Source of the DNA: Lutraria lutraria
Lineage: Eukaryota > Mollusca > Bivalvia > Venerida > Mactridae
Assembly (NCBI GenBank): GCA_964023205.1
Contig: OZ026840.1
Span: 11,146,603 to 11,210,602 of the forward strand
Length of the DNA: 64,000 bases
Reading direction: 5' to 3'
Part shown: positions 50,301 to 53,234 of the stretch, one piece after another
Position numbering within the stretch: position 1 is the first letter of the stretch
How the letters are laid out: every line of letters begins with the position of its first letter
Notes under the pieces: generated by a model
The model's database searches: none
The model's input: only the letters and a program-made list of their open reading frames with translations
What the model was told of the DNA's origin: nothing
Translations under genes and position numbers: made by a program

Positions 50301-50401
50301 CAACAGTTCTAGGTGTGGTTATAGCTGATATATTTGGTGCATTCCTGATTGATCGGTTGTTGCAACTTATTTGTGGTAATGGTAAAGTGAAGAAGCGGTG
50401 A
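2103..50401 (+). CDS. ATP13A1: ATP13A1 orthologue, P5A-type ATPase (ER transmembrane helix dislocase); 26 coding exons
   Basis: Joined exons: 2103-2360, 3467-3556, 7833-8017, 8506-8734, 10180-10249, 10747-10853, 13454-13583, 15470-15652, 18290-18427, 21383-21503, 23300-23451, 24208-24383, 24865-24975, 28064-28189, 28586-28694, 30474-30586, 32593-32685, 33389-33485, 33755-33816, 38678-38815, 40529-40646, 41292-41488, 43249-43388, 48028-48136, 48514-48657, 50294-50401. They give 3,504 nt and 1,167 residues plus stop, with no internal stop and all introns GT-AG. Visible domains: N-terminal hairpin helices (about 26-45 and 53-74), M1/M2 (about 197-234), TGES 305-308 (actuator), M3 397-415, PPELP 442-446 in M4, DKTGT with D485 as phospho-acceptor, KGAPE 604-608, TGDN 697-700, GDGTND 815-820, then six C-terminal helices. 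From family knowledge, P5A ATPases sit in the ER membrane and extract mistargeted or misoriented transmembrane segments. PPELP supports P5A over P5B (PPALP). The start ATG has A at -3 and G at +4. No broken motif was found. Exon edges are inferred from homology and splice sites, not from transcripts. Confidence 0.96.
3467..3556 (+). CDS. ATP13A1: ATP13A1 coding exon 2 (residues 87-116)
   Basis: Acceptor tttcag, donor AAG|gtaacc. Encodes the conserved [12 protein letters not shown] segment of the cytosolic N-terminal domain. 30 codons, phase 0 on both sides. Confidence 0.95.
4868..6024 (+). mobile_element. Long repeat, family A2 (intron 2)
   Basis: Begins TTAGCTCAC, contains about six tandem units of about 146 bp (each with a form of GGGTCAAAAACTAGGTCAC), and ends GTGAGCGATATAG, the hairpin GGGCCA-TCT-TGGCCC (6003-6017) and TCTTGTT. 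Non-coding. The layout resembles Helentron-type non-autonomous elements. Confidence 0.75.
6279..6500 (+). repeat. 5' fragment of a GGTCGGTC-type repeat (intron 2)
   Basis: Shares the TATACC...GGGGGGCTATATAGGAGTCAC...GTCGGTCGGTCTGTC opening with the copy at 33908. The 3' end is missing. Confidence 0.5.
6905..7125. other. CpG-dense patch in intron 2
   Basis: By eye about 29 CpG in about 220 bp (many TCGCGA/CGCCGC words), inside a strongly AT-rich, CpG-poor intron. An open frame crosses it but matches no family I recognise. It could be a young insertion (TCGCGA words recur in the Harbinger element at 60138) or an internal regulatory island. Confidence 0.5.
7129..7430 (+). repeat. Two tandem copies (152-bp period) of a family C unit
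   Basis: ATGTCATTCATTGTGAG recurs at 7129 and 7281, each followed by CACCATCATGGGAYGGTGTG. The same unit occurs at about 31430-31560. Confidence 0.7.
7590..7685 (+). repeat. Family J repeat fragment (intron 2)
   Basis: Shares GAATTGGNACCNAAGAGTC and AATTATTATCAGNTGAG-like blocks with 10345-10545 (intron 5) and 43040-43190 (intron 22). Confidence 0.5.
7833..8017 (+). CDS. ATP13A1: ATP13A1 coding exon 3
   Basis: Acceptor atttcag, donor ct|gtaagt in phase 2. Encodes the [15 protein letters not shown] region (human equivalent: FEFQKIKYSY). It lies before M1. Confidence 0.95.
8506..8734 (+). CDS. ATP13A1: ATP13A1 coding exon 4 (M1-M2)
   Basis: Acceptor tttcag; the first base completes the split Leu codon from exon 3. 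Encodes [18 protein letters not shown] and [12 protein letters not shown], the most conserved block of the family, covering M1 and M2. Donor AAT|gtaagt. Confidence 0.97.
8763..9320 (-). mobile_element. tRNA-derived SINE (S3), split by a palindromic insertion
   Basis: The reverse complement of 8763-8918 matches the 3' part of the SINE at 62761 (GGTTAGGTGAACTGTCC, CAAACAAAC tail). The reverse complement of about 9196-9320 matches its 5' part (TTCAAATCACTG, CTCTCACTGATAGAGGG). The middle, about 8919-9195, is foreign. The SINE starts about 28 bp after the exon 4 donor. Confidence 0.75.
8919..9195. mobile_element. Small palindromic MITE-like element inside a SINE
   Basis: Ends are imperfect inverted repeats: AATTTAGCACCAGACC at the left and the complement of AATTTAAGCACTGGACAT at the right, with repeated GGTCCAGTAAAGTTT-like blocks in between. 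It separates the two halves of the S3 SINE. The target duplication was not resolved. Confidence 0.55.
10180..10249 (+). CDS. ATP13A1: ATP13A1 coding exon 5
   Basis: Encodes [10 protein letters not shown] through LVPGDIVSI, the start of the actuator domain. Ends G|gtacaa in phase 1; the Gly codon is split with exon 6. Confidence 0.95.
10345..10545 (+). repeat. Family J repeat (intron 5)
   Basis: Begins CAGGGCTCTCCTTTGACCCT and ends GGGTCATTTTTGACCCTCAA. A second full copy is at 43040. Confidence 0.6.
10747..10853 (+). CDS. ATP13A1: ATP13A1 coding exon 6 (TGES)
   Basis: Encodes [11 protein letters not shown] and MLTGESVP. The TGES at residues 305-308 is the actuator dephosphorylation motif. 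Donor AAG|gtagaa, phase 0. Confidence 0.97.
11079..13050. mobile_element. Non-autonomous piggyBac-like element (intron 6)
   Basis: Flanked by TTAA on both sides (11075-11078 and 13051-13054). Ends are perfect 15-bp inverted repeats CCCTTTACTTCATGG. TTAA target duplication with CCC-starting inverted repeats is the piggyBac superfamily signature. The 1,972-bp interior is AT-rich, contains a diverged internal duplication (about 11285-11395 against 11910-12010) and no transposase frame. Confidence 0.85.
13454..13583 (+). CDS. ATP13A1: ATP13A1 coding exon 7
   Basis: Encodes [20 protein letters not shown], part of the actuator domain. Acceptor aatcag, donor AAAG|gttggt in phase 1. Confidence 0.95.
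14082..14260 (+). mobile_element. tRNA-derived SINE head (S4, intron 7)
   Basis: CGCTCAGTGGTTGAGTGG resembles an A box region and GGGAGATCAAATCCC a B box at tRNA-like spacing. A non-tRNA body follows and then runs directly into the 26-bp array. Confidence 0.55.
14261..15069. repeat. 26-bp minisatellite (intron 7), about 31 copies
   Basis: Unit GGGAAAGTCACCTAATGACM plus TTGGCT. Variants differ mainly at the CATTGG/CCTTGG/CCCTAG positions. It begins at the end of SINE S4. Confidence 0.95.
15129..15424 (+). mobile_element. Long repeat, family B (intron 7)
   Basis: Contains CTAAGCTCCTCATATTTGG and ends with the hairpin GTGTTT-CAC-AAACAC followed by ATCTTGTTT. Other copies are at 27835 and 48715. 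Confidence 0.65.
15470..15652 (+). CDS. ATP13A1: ATP13A1 coding exon 8 (M3)
   Basis: Encodes [20 protein letters not shown] and then hydrophobic M3 (about residues 397-415). A repeat of family B ends 45 bp upstream of this exon. Donor G|gtttgt. Confidence 0.96.
15770..16052 (+). mobile_element. Family A repeat, body (intron 8)
   Basis: Starts TTTTAGCTCACCTGATAC, carries the family A unit (CTTAGAGCTTAGATATT-type blocks, GTCACTGGATTTTAC), and leads without a break into the 43-bp array built from its own terminus. Confidence 0.65.
16053..17299 (+). repeat. 43-bp minisatellite with 10-unit higher-order structure (intron 8)
   Basis: 29 units of exactly 43 bp (1,247 bp). Each unit contains GTGAGCAATAATAGGGTGAC, CATGGTCCTCTTGTTTATTT and GTT, so each unit is a copy of the 3' hairpin terminus of family A. 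The variant pattern repeats every 10 units: units 4, 14 and 24 share ATTAGGG, and units 2-11 and 12-21 match in order. Confidence 0.95.
17328..17621. mobile_element. hAT-like MITE (intron 8)
   Basis: Inverted ends CAGGGCTCGAATTTAAC and the complement of CAGGGTTCGAAATTAAC, flanked by a TAAAG direct repeat (17323-17327 and 17622-17626). 294 bp, with internal foldbacks of the CTAGCAAAATTT type and no coding frame. CAGGG ends suggest hAT; the 5-bp duplication is shorter than the usual 8 bp. Confidence 0.8.
18290..18427 (+). CDS. ATP13A1: ATP13A1 coding exon 9 (M4, PPELP)
   Basis: Encodes [17 protein letters not shown] then [18 protein letters not shown] at residues 442-446 is the M4 substrate-pocket motif typical of P5A rather than P5B ATPases. 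Donor T|gtaagc. Confidence 0.97.
18481..20647. mobile_element. 2.2-kb element with about 0.53-kb terminal inverted repeats (intron 9)
   Basis: Left arm about 18481-19009 and right arm about 20110-20647 are near-identical inverted copies, beginning ACAGTATGGACAACCCACGT and ending ACGTGGGTTGTCCACACTGT. Each arm has four ATTGCGGGAAG-like motifs (left arm: 18524, 18717, 18885, 18913). The 1.1-kb centre shows no transposase frame. Target duplication is unclear (T-rich flanks). Confidence 0.85.
20742..21030 (+). repeat. ATGCCCC/GGGGCAT-bounded repeat (family H, intron 9)
   Basis: Opens TTTTTATGCCCCAAC and closes TGGGGGCATCAATG, sub-terminal inverted motifs. Non-coding. Confidence 0.4.
21045..21110. 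repeat. Poly-C rich fragment of the GCCCCCC palindromic repeat (intron 9)
   Basis: GATACAGTCATTAGCCCCCC and a C14 run resemble the opening of the fuller copy at 32126. Confidence 0.5.
21383..21503 (+). CDS. ATP13A1: ATP13A1 coding exon 10 (DKTGT)
   Basis: Encodes [20 protein letters not shown] and the following TLT. D485 in DKTGT is the predicted phosphorylated aspartate. Acceptor ttttttag, donor AA|gtaagt. Confidence 0.97.
21770..22185. mobile_element. Insertion inside the family A copy (unclassified)
   Basis: Interrupts the family A body between its 5' part and the CAATAGGAAAATC block. Begins GACCGAGGCAGTGCCGAGAT. Non-coding, AT-rich; ends not resolved. Confidence 0.45.
22283..22530 (+). 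mobile_element. tRNA-derived SINE (S1)
   Basis: The head CCATGGCCGAGTGGTTAGGG matches an A box with a Leu/Ser-tRNA-like D arm, and CGACAGTTCAAACCCTG matches a B box. The body has GCCAGGCACCCGGCAAAAGG and the tail is AATAAACAAAACC. It interrupts GTGTAGCA...ACCAAGTTTG of family A. Not a functional tRNA: no acceptor stem closure. Confidence 0.85.
23300..23451 (+). CDS. ATP13A1: ATP13A1 coding exon 11
   Basis: Encodes [20 protein letters not shown], the early nucleotide-binding domain; VGDPLEKA is shared across the family. Donor G|gtttgt. Confidence 0.95.
23572..23724. mobile_element. MITE family 1, full copy (intron 11)
   Basis: Inverted ends ACAGTCAAACCTG and CAGGTTTGACTGT. The interior carries AATAAAGGYCA-type words on both arms. 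About 153 bp, non-coding. Confidence 0.85.
24208..24383 (+). CDS. ATP13A1: ATP13A1 coding exon 12 (KGAPE)
   Basis: Encodes [15 protein letters not shown] and VKGAPETL. K604 in KGAPE is the conserved ATP-binding lysine of the N domain. Donor ATG|gtatgt. Confidence 0.96.
24865..24975 (+). CDS. ATP13A1: ATP13A1 coding exon 13
   Basis: Encodes [17 protein letters not shown]-domain to P-domain transition. Donor CAG|gtattg. A 24-bp minisatellite starts about 40 bp downstream. Confidence 0.95.
25013..26300. repeat. 24-bp minisatellite (intron 13), about 53 copies
   Basis: Unit ATAGATATACCATCTAACCT plus GTAC. Because 24 is a multiple of 3, both strands stay open over more than 1 kb; these frames are not genes. 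A 240-bp (10-unit) higher-order period shows in the matching blocks at 25381 and 25621. Confidence 0.95.
26396..27472 (+). mobile_element. Long repeat, family E (intron 13)
   Basis: About seven diverged tandem units of about 130-140 bp (GGTCAAGGTCACTGTTACTA, GAAAATCAGTGTCCGGTCAA). Ends with the hairpin GTGGC-ACT-GCCAC (27448-27460), then GTTTCTTGTT. A 3' fragment is at 35025-35191. Confidence 0.75.
27835..28060 (+). mobile_element. Long repeat, family B, abutting exon 14
   Basis: Carries GCTTTGCACATGTTGGTTGG, CTAAGCTCCTCAGATTTGG and the terminal hairpin ATGTTT-CAC-AAACAC, then TTCTTGTTT. The next bases are CAG and the first codon of exon 14, so the repeat's 3' end supplies the polypyrimidine tract. 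Confidence 0.8.
28064..28189 (+). CDS. ATP13A1: ATP13A1 coding exon 14
   Basis: Encodes [19 protein letters not shown] and [10 protein letters not shown]. Its acceptor (tgtttcag) directly abuts the 3' end of a repeat of family B. Donor CAT|gtatgt. Confidence 0.95.
28388..28480. mobile_element. MITE family 1, 5' half (intron 14)
   Basis: Begins ACAGTCAAACCTGTG and has GTGAATAAAGGCCATGC; the right arm is missing. Confidence 0.65.
28586..28694 (+). CDS. ATP13A1: ATP13A1 coding exon 15 (TGDN)
   Basis: Encodes [19 protein letters not shown]; the TGDN motif (residues 697-700) is in the P domain. The donor G|gttttt is weak by consensus, but phase and homology require it. Confidence 0.93.
28760..29056 (+). 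mobile_element. SINE family S5, copy 1 (intron 15)
   Basis: Shares CAAGTACTGTGTCTAGAAAA, GGGGCAGTCCTTAAATGAC and the tail GGGCCGTTAAACAACAGATA with 32975-33350 and 38915-39031. Confidence 0.7.
29135..30095 (+). repeat. Long repeat, family F (intron 15)
   Basis: Four or more diverged units with TCATTTTT, AGATTTATGGCCCTTTGTTT, and CTACATTTCTCAAGGGATTT. Begins at TAAGCCCC and ends near GGAGGGGGCATTGTG. Non-coding. Confidence 0.6.
30474..30586 (+). CDS. ATP13A1: ATP13A1 coding exon 16
   Basis: Encodes [11 protein letters not shown] and KYDLCLTGE (human equivalents WRSIDGS and YALCLTGDG). Donor GAG|gtatgt. A 23-bp minisatellite begins about 25 bp downstream. Confidence 0.94.
30612..31053. repeat. 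23-bp minisatellite (intron 16), about 19 copies
   Basis: Unit TGTTAGTTTAATGATATATG plus TTG, alternating GTTAG and GTAAG variants. Starts about 25 bp after the exon 16 donor. Confidence 0.95.
31161..31774 (+). mobile_element. Long repeat, family C (intron 16)
   Basis: Opens ATGCCCCCGCCATGAAATGG, has CACCATCATGGGACGGTGT and CTCCAAGGTCATGGTCACAC, and ends with the perfect hairpin GTCAC-CTCT-GTGAC (31749-31762) and AGCTCTTGTTTA. Confidence 0.75.
32126..32412. mobile_element. Palindromic GCCCCCC repeat (intron 16)
   Basis: Left arm GGGATACAGACATTTGCCCC and right arm GGGGTGCAAATATCGTCCTA form an inverted pair; the interior has C13 and G13 tracts and AAATAAACATTGGGGGGC foldbacks. Confidence 0.65.
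32593..32685 (+). CDS. ATP13A1: ATP13A1 coding exon 17
   Basis: Encodes [16 protein letters not shown], the conserved P-domain segment before the hinge. 31 codons, phase 0 on both sides. Confidence 0.96.
32975..33350 (+). mobile_element. SINE family S5, copy 2 (intron 17) with internal triplication
   Basis: Contains GGTCATGTATTCGATTCTTG (B-box-like), CAAGTACTGTGTCTAGAAAA and the tail AACAACAGATAAATAAATAA. At about 33195-33295 a 37-bp block (CAGGTTCTCCTGTATCTTAT) occurs three times in tandem. Confidence 0.75.
33389..33485 (+). CDS. ATP13A1: ATP13A1 coding exon 18 (GDGTND hinge)
   Basis: Encodes [26 protein letters not shown] (815-820) carries the Mg2+-coordinating aspartates. Donor G|gtaagt. 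Confidence 0.97.
33755..33816 (+). CDS. ATP13A1: ATP13A1 coding exon 19
   Basis: Encodes [20 protein letters not shown], the end of the P domain and the start of the basic variable linker. Donor GAG|gtttgt. Confidence 0.93.
33847..33905. mobile_element. MITE family 1 fragment (intron 19)
   Basis: ACAGTTAAACCTGTGAACAA followed by AAGGCCACCC; truncated by the next repeat. Confidence 0.45.
33908..34999 (+). mobile_element. Long repeat with about six 171-bp tandem units (family C', intron 19)
   Basis: Opens ATACCCCTGCAAACAAAG and GTCGGTCGGTCTGTCC. Units recur every 171 bp: GAGTTATGTCCCCTTGAACT and CACCATGAAGTGTACTCGTG. Long open frames in it are by-products of the period (171 is a multiple of 3). 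Confidence 0.75.
35025..35191 (+). mobile_element. Family E, 3' fragment (intron 19)
   Basis: Matches the end of 26396-27472: GGAAACCAAGCTTGGGATTG ... TTTTGTGGCATTGCCGAGCT, then TCTTGTTA. Confidence 0.7.
35231..38495 (+). mobile_element. Family A repeat carrying a nested family D repeat (intron 19)
   Basis: The 5' part 35231-35590 (TTTAGCTCACAGGAG, CATCTCCTTCTTAAGCAGTT) and the 3' part about 38420-38495 (TTTTTTCTGGTGAGCGATAA, hairpin GGGCCA-TCA-TGGCCC, TCTTGTTTA) are halves of one family A element. The material in between includes the complete family D copy. Confidence 0.7.
35871..37904 (+). mobile_element. Long repeat, family D (intron 19), about eight 168-bp units
   Basis: Starts ATTATACCCCCAGATATG and ends GCATCTGGGGGTATTCATCA, hairpin ATCAC-CTTTA-GTGAT, AGTTCTAGTTTA. 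CCCCCAGAT and ATCTGGGGG are sub-terminal inverted repeats. Units of 168 bp contain TTTTGTCCGGACAATTTCTC. Confidence 0.85.
38678..38815 (+). CDS. ATP13A1: ATP13A1 coding exon 20 (variable linker)
   Basis: 46 codons, polar and basic ([20 protein letters not shown]). It corresponds to the low-conservation linker between the P domain and M5. It is held by splice sites and phase more than by sequence identity, though GRAAKQR resembles the human SRTAKQR. Confidence 0.85.
38915..39031 (+). mobile_element. SINE family S5, 3' fragment (intron 20)
   Basis: TGGTTCTCCTGTATTTTCTC through GGGCCGTTAAACAACAAATA, the same tail as the copies in introns 15 and 17. Confidence 0.65.
39420..40476. mobile_element. 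MITE family 2 with an internal 14-bp minisatellite (intron 20)
   Basis: The left end CAGTGCAACCTCTTCAAAGC and right end GAGGTTGTAC match the ends of the copies at 48241 and 58107. Between them about 66 copies of a 14-bp unit (AAGGCAGGTTGTTG and variants) fill 39545-40470. The unit resembles a GAAGGGAGGTTGTTG-like stretch of the element itself. Confidence 0.75.
40529..40646 (+). CDS. ATP13A1: ATP13A1 coding exon 21
   Basis: Encodes [20 protein letters not shown] and [10 protein letters not shown] just before M5. Its acceptor is about 50 bp downstream of the 14-bp minisatellite. Confidence 0.95.
41292..41488 (+). CDS. ATP13A1: ATP13A1 coding exon 22 (M5-M6)
   Basis: Encodes [19 protein letters not shown] and [20 protein letters not shown], two membrane helices nearly identical to the human gene. 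Donor AAA|gtaggt. Confidence 0.97.
41895..42085 (+). mobile_element. tRNA-derived SINE (S6, intron 22)
   Basis: B-box-like GACCTGGGTTCAAAT, a core AGTTAGGTGAACCGACC and an AAAGAAACAAACA tail. The A box is weak. Confidence 0.55.
42238..42662. repeat. 30-bp hairpin minisatellite (intron 22), about 14 copies
   Basis: Unit ATTAGTGATGTCATGTATTG plus ACATGATACA. Each unit contains TCATGTATTGACATGA, a short foldback, so the array can form a chain of hairpins. Confidence 0.95.
43040..43190 (+). repeat. Family J repeat (intron 22)
   Basis: CAGGACTCTCATTTGACCCT ... CAGCTAAGGGCCATTTTTGA, matching 10345-10545. Confidence 0.6.
43249..43388 (+). CDS. ATP13A1: ATP13A1 coding exon 23
   Basis: Encodes [20 protein letters not shown], a C-terminal membrane helix. 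Donor AG|gtaact in phase 2. Confidence 0.96.
43699..45948. mobile_element. 2.25-kb DNA transposon-like insertion inside family A
   Basis: Begins GGGAACATCG and ends CGATGTTCCC. Further matching inverted blocks are TTTGTAAA and GCTGGTGGGCAAAA near each end. TA lies on both sides, and the family A body is interrupted exactly there. The interior is AT-rich and non-coding, so non-autonomous. The superfamily is unclear. Confidence 0.8.
44000..45880. other. AT-rich interior of the intron 23 transposon; nothing else seen
   Basis: Strongly AT-rich, no repeat arms beyond the ends already noted. A stretch near 45240-45398 is open for about 59 codons without a start or family match. Confidence 0.5.
47715..47957 (+). 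repeat. Family G repeat (intron 23)
   Basis: Contains TAATATGGGAACACCCAGC, GGGTGGGCAGGC and ends TGACCTGGAACTCTTGTTTT. Non-coding. Confidence 0.5.
48028..48136 (+). CDS. ATP13A1: ATP13A1 coding exon 24
   Basis: Encodes [20 protein letters not shown] and TFAVNYK (human equivalents FEPSLVNSTVYI and TFAINYK). Donor AAG|gtgagt. Confidence 0.96.
48241..48430. mobile_element. MITE family 2 (intron 24)
   Basis: CCAACCTCTCCAAAGCAACA at the left and TCTGGAGAGGTTGTACTGTA at the right are inverted ends; GTTGTTGCTC blocks lie inside. Confidence 0.75.
48514..48657 (+). CDS. ATP13A1: ATP13A1 coding exon 25
   Basis: Encodes [20 protein letters not shown] followed by a membrane helix. Donor GAT|gtaagt. 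Confidence 0.95.
48715..50206 (+). mobile_element. Family B repeat swollen by a 66-bp minisatellite (intron 25)
   Basis: Opens AATGCTTTGCACATGTTGG and closes GCATCCGTGTTTCACAAATA, as in the other family B copies. About 20 units of 66 bp (CCTAAGATCTTCACACTTGA, AGGTAGGTTGGTGATCTCAT) fill 48835-50145; they are copies of the CCTAAGCTCCTCAGATTTGG stretch of family B. Long minus-strand open frames here follow from 66 being a multiple of 3. Confidence 0.85.
50294..50401 (+). CDS. ATP13A1: ATP13A1 coding exon 26 with stop
   Basis: Encodes the last helix ([14 protein letters not shown]) and a basic tail ending KVKKR, with TGA at 50399-50401. The stop codon is the first three bases of a tandem array. 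No clear AATAAA-type signal was found close downstream, so the mRNA end is unknown. Confidence 0.94.
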   Translation, partial: FRTTVLGVVIADIFGAFLIDRLLQLICGNGKVKKR

Positions 50402-50790
50402 TGATAACATTATACAATAGATGATAACATTATACTGTACATGATAACATTATATTGCAGGTGATAAAATTATACAGTAGATGATAACATTGTACTGTAC
50501 ATGATAACATTATACTGCAGATGCTAGAATTGTGCAGTAGATGATAACATTATTATATGATAACATTGTACGACAGAGTATAACATAATACAGAAGATGA
50601 TAACATTGTACTGTACATGATAACATTATACTGCATATGATAAAATTATACAGTAAATGATAACATAATAGAGTATATGACAACATTGTACAACAGATGA
50701 TAACATTATACAGTAAATGATAAAATTATACAGTAGATGATAACATTGTACGGCAGATGATAACATTATACAGTAGATGATAACTAGGAC
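50399..50790 (+). repeat. About 20-bp tandem array starting at the ATP13A1 stop codon
   Basis: Degenerate units of TGATAACATTATACAGTAGA form about 19 copies. The first unit includes the TGA stop. It is likely part of the 3' UTR. Confidence 0.9.
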
Positions 50791-50847
50791 ATACATATTA
50801 CTCAGTGACATGAATCAATGTGATGTTATTAAGGAGAAAGTAATTAC

Positions 50848-51027
50848 AAACAAACCTGTATTAGCAGCCACCTCTGAGTAAAGGTCACCCAGTTAATAAA
50901 GGCCATTCTTTAAAAAACCAGTACTTGATTATATAGAACAAAATGACCTTCGAATAACAGCCTCTGTCAATAAATGCTACATATTATATATCCCAAGGGT
51001 GGCCTTTGTTCACAGGTGTGACTGTAG
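50848..51027. mobile_element. MITE family 1 copy downstream of ATP13A1
   Basis: AAACCTGTATTAGCAGCCAC at the left, TTGTTCACAGGTGTGACTGT at the right. Its right end is the first unit of the 55-bp array. Confidence 0.75.
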
Positions 51028-51287
51028 ATACAATGTACAGCTGTTTTCACTACATGTATATAAAACACAGGTGTGACTGTAGATACAATGTACAGCTGTT
51101 TTCACTACATGTATATAAAACACAGGTGTGACTGTAGATACAATTTACAGCTGTTTTCACTACAAGTATATAAAACACAGGTGTGACTGTAGATACAATT
51201 TACAGCTGTTTTCACTACATGTATATAAAACACAGGTTTGACTGTAGATACAATTTACAGCTGTTTACACTACATGTATATAAAACA
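51011..51287. repeat. 55-bp tandem array built from a MITE end, 5 copies
   Basis: Unit starts CACAGGTGTGACTGTAGATA, which is the right inverted end of MITE family 1, and runs to CATGTATATAAAA. Spacing is exactly 55 bp (51011, 51066). Confidence 0.9.
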
Positions 51288-51593
51288 CTTGATTGATATT
51301 TTTGCTGTAATTATTGAATATTTTTTACTATTGAATTATATTCTTATTGAAGAATTGTCTGAAGCTTTCTGATAAAAGTTACTTGTCCTAGATATTTAAC
51401 AAGTAGACGGTCATTAATGTAGTAGGTCATGGATGGTGTAATCAAATCAAACTGCTTTAAAACTTGCTAAGTGCATTTATGATTCTGTCAAAGACGACTG
51501 AACATGGTTTTATATTTGTTTTTGCACAAGTTCTTGTTCAAAGCTCTGAAAAATCTCGTATCGAGATATTTGCAAGTTGTAGTATCTGGAGCG

Positions 51594-52948
51594 CATGTAT
51601 ATTGAGAGTACATGTGCTGCTATCATGTATATTGAGAGTACATGTGCTACTATCATGTATATTGAGAGTACATGTGCTACTATCATGTATATTGAGAGTA
51701 CATGTGCTACTATCATGTATATTGAGAGTACATGTGCTACTATCATGTATATTGAGAGTACATGTGCTACTATCATGTATATTGAGAGTACATGTGCTAC
51801 TATCATGTATATTGAGAGTACATGTGCTACTATCATGTATATTGAGAGTACATGTGCTACTATCATGTATATTGAGAGTACATGTGCTACTATCATGTAT
51901 ATTGAGAGTACATGTGCTACTATCATGTATATTGAGAGTACATGTGCTACTATCATGTATATTGAGAGTACATGTGCTACTATCATGTATATTGAGAGTA
52001 CATGTGCTACTATCATGTATATTGAGAGTACATGTGCTACTATCATGTATATTGAGAGTACATGTGCTACTATCATGTATATTGAGAGTACATGTGCAGC
52101 TATCATGTATATTGAGAGTACATGTGCTACTATCATGTATATTGAGAGTACATGTGCTACTATCATGTATATTGAGAGTACATGTGCTACTATCATGTAT
52201 ATTGAGAGTACATATGCAGCTATCATGTATATTGAGAGTACATGTGCTGCTATCATGTATATTGAGAGTACATGTGCAGCTATCATGTATATTGAGAGTA
52301 CATGTGCTACTATCATGTATATTGAGAGTACATGTGCTACTATCATGTATATTGAGAGTACATGTGCTGCTATCATGTATATTGAGAGTACATGTGCAGC
52401 TATCATGTATATTGAGAGTACATGTGCAGCTATCATGTATATTGAGAGTACATGTGCAGCTATCATGTATATTGAGAGTACATGTGCTACTATCATGTAT
52501 ATTGAGAGTACATGTGCTGCTATCATGTATATTGAGAGTACATGTGCAGCTATCATGTATATTGAGAGTACATATGCAGCTATCATGTATATTGAGAGTA
52601 CATGTGCTACTATCATGTATATTGAGAGTACATGTGCTGCTATCATGTATATTGAGAGTACATGTGCTACTATCATGTATATTGAGAGTACATGTGCAGC
52701 TATCATGTATATTGAGAGTACATGTGCTACTATCATGTATATTGAGAGTACATGTGCTACTATCATGTATATTGAGAGTACATGTGCTGCTATCATGTAT
52801 ATTGAGAGTACATATGCAGCTATCATGTATATTGAGAGTACATGTGCTACTATCATGTATATTGAGAGTACATGTGCTGCTATCATGTATATTGAGAGTA
52901 CATGTGCTGCTATCATGTATATTGAGAGTAAATGTGCTGCTATCATGT
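51594..52948. repeat. 30-bp minisatellite, about 45 copies
   Basis: Unit CATGTATATTGAGAGTACAT plus GTGCTACTAT. About sixteen successive units near the left end are identical; CTGC, CAGC and CATATG variants appear only further right. Three overlapping frames of 470-501 codons stay open because 30 is a multiple of 3. A MITE family 1 copy begins 23 bp after it. Confidence 0.97.
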
Positions 52949-52971
52949 TTTCACCTCCATTTGTACTAAAT

Positions 52972-53143
52972 ACAGTCAAACCTGTTTTCGTCGCCATCTT
53001 TAAATAAATGTCACCCTGTGAGTAAAGGCCATTTTTTCAAAACTGATCATTTAGAACAAAATCGCCTCTAAATAAAGGTCAACTGACAATAAAGGCCACT
53101 TATGTCTTTCCTAAGGATGGCCTTTGTCTGTAGTTTTGACTGT
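52972..53143. mobile_element. MITE family 1 copy
   Basis: ACAGTCAAACCTGTTTTCGT at the left, GTAGTTTTGACTGT at the right, with AATAAAGG words inside both arms. Confidence 0.8.
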
Positions 53144-53234
53144 AGTGTTATACTTTCACATAACAATCAGTGGATTATTGGAACTATTCTTCAATTCATC
53201 AATGATTCACAATTTTCTTGCACTTCAGATCATG

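Noticed and set aside
51464..52997. Three overlapping frames of 470-501 codons
   Set aside because: Produced by the 30-bp array; mutually overlapping, no unique protein sequence beyond the edges.
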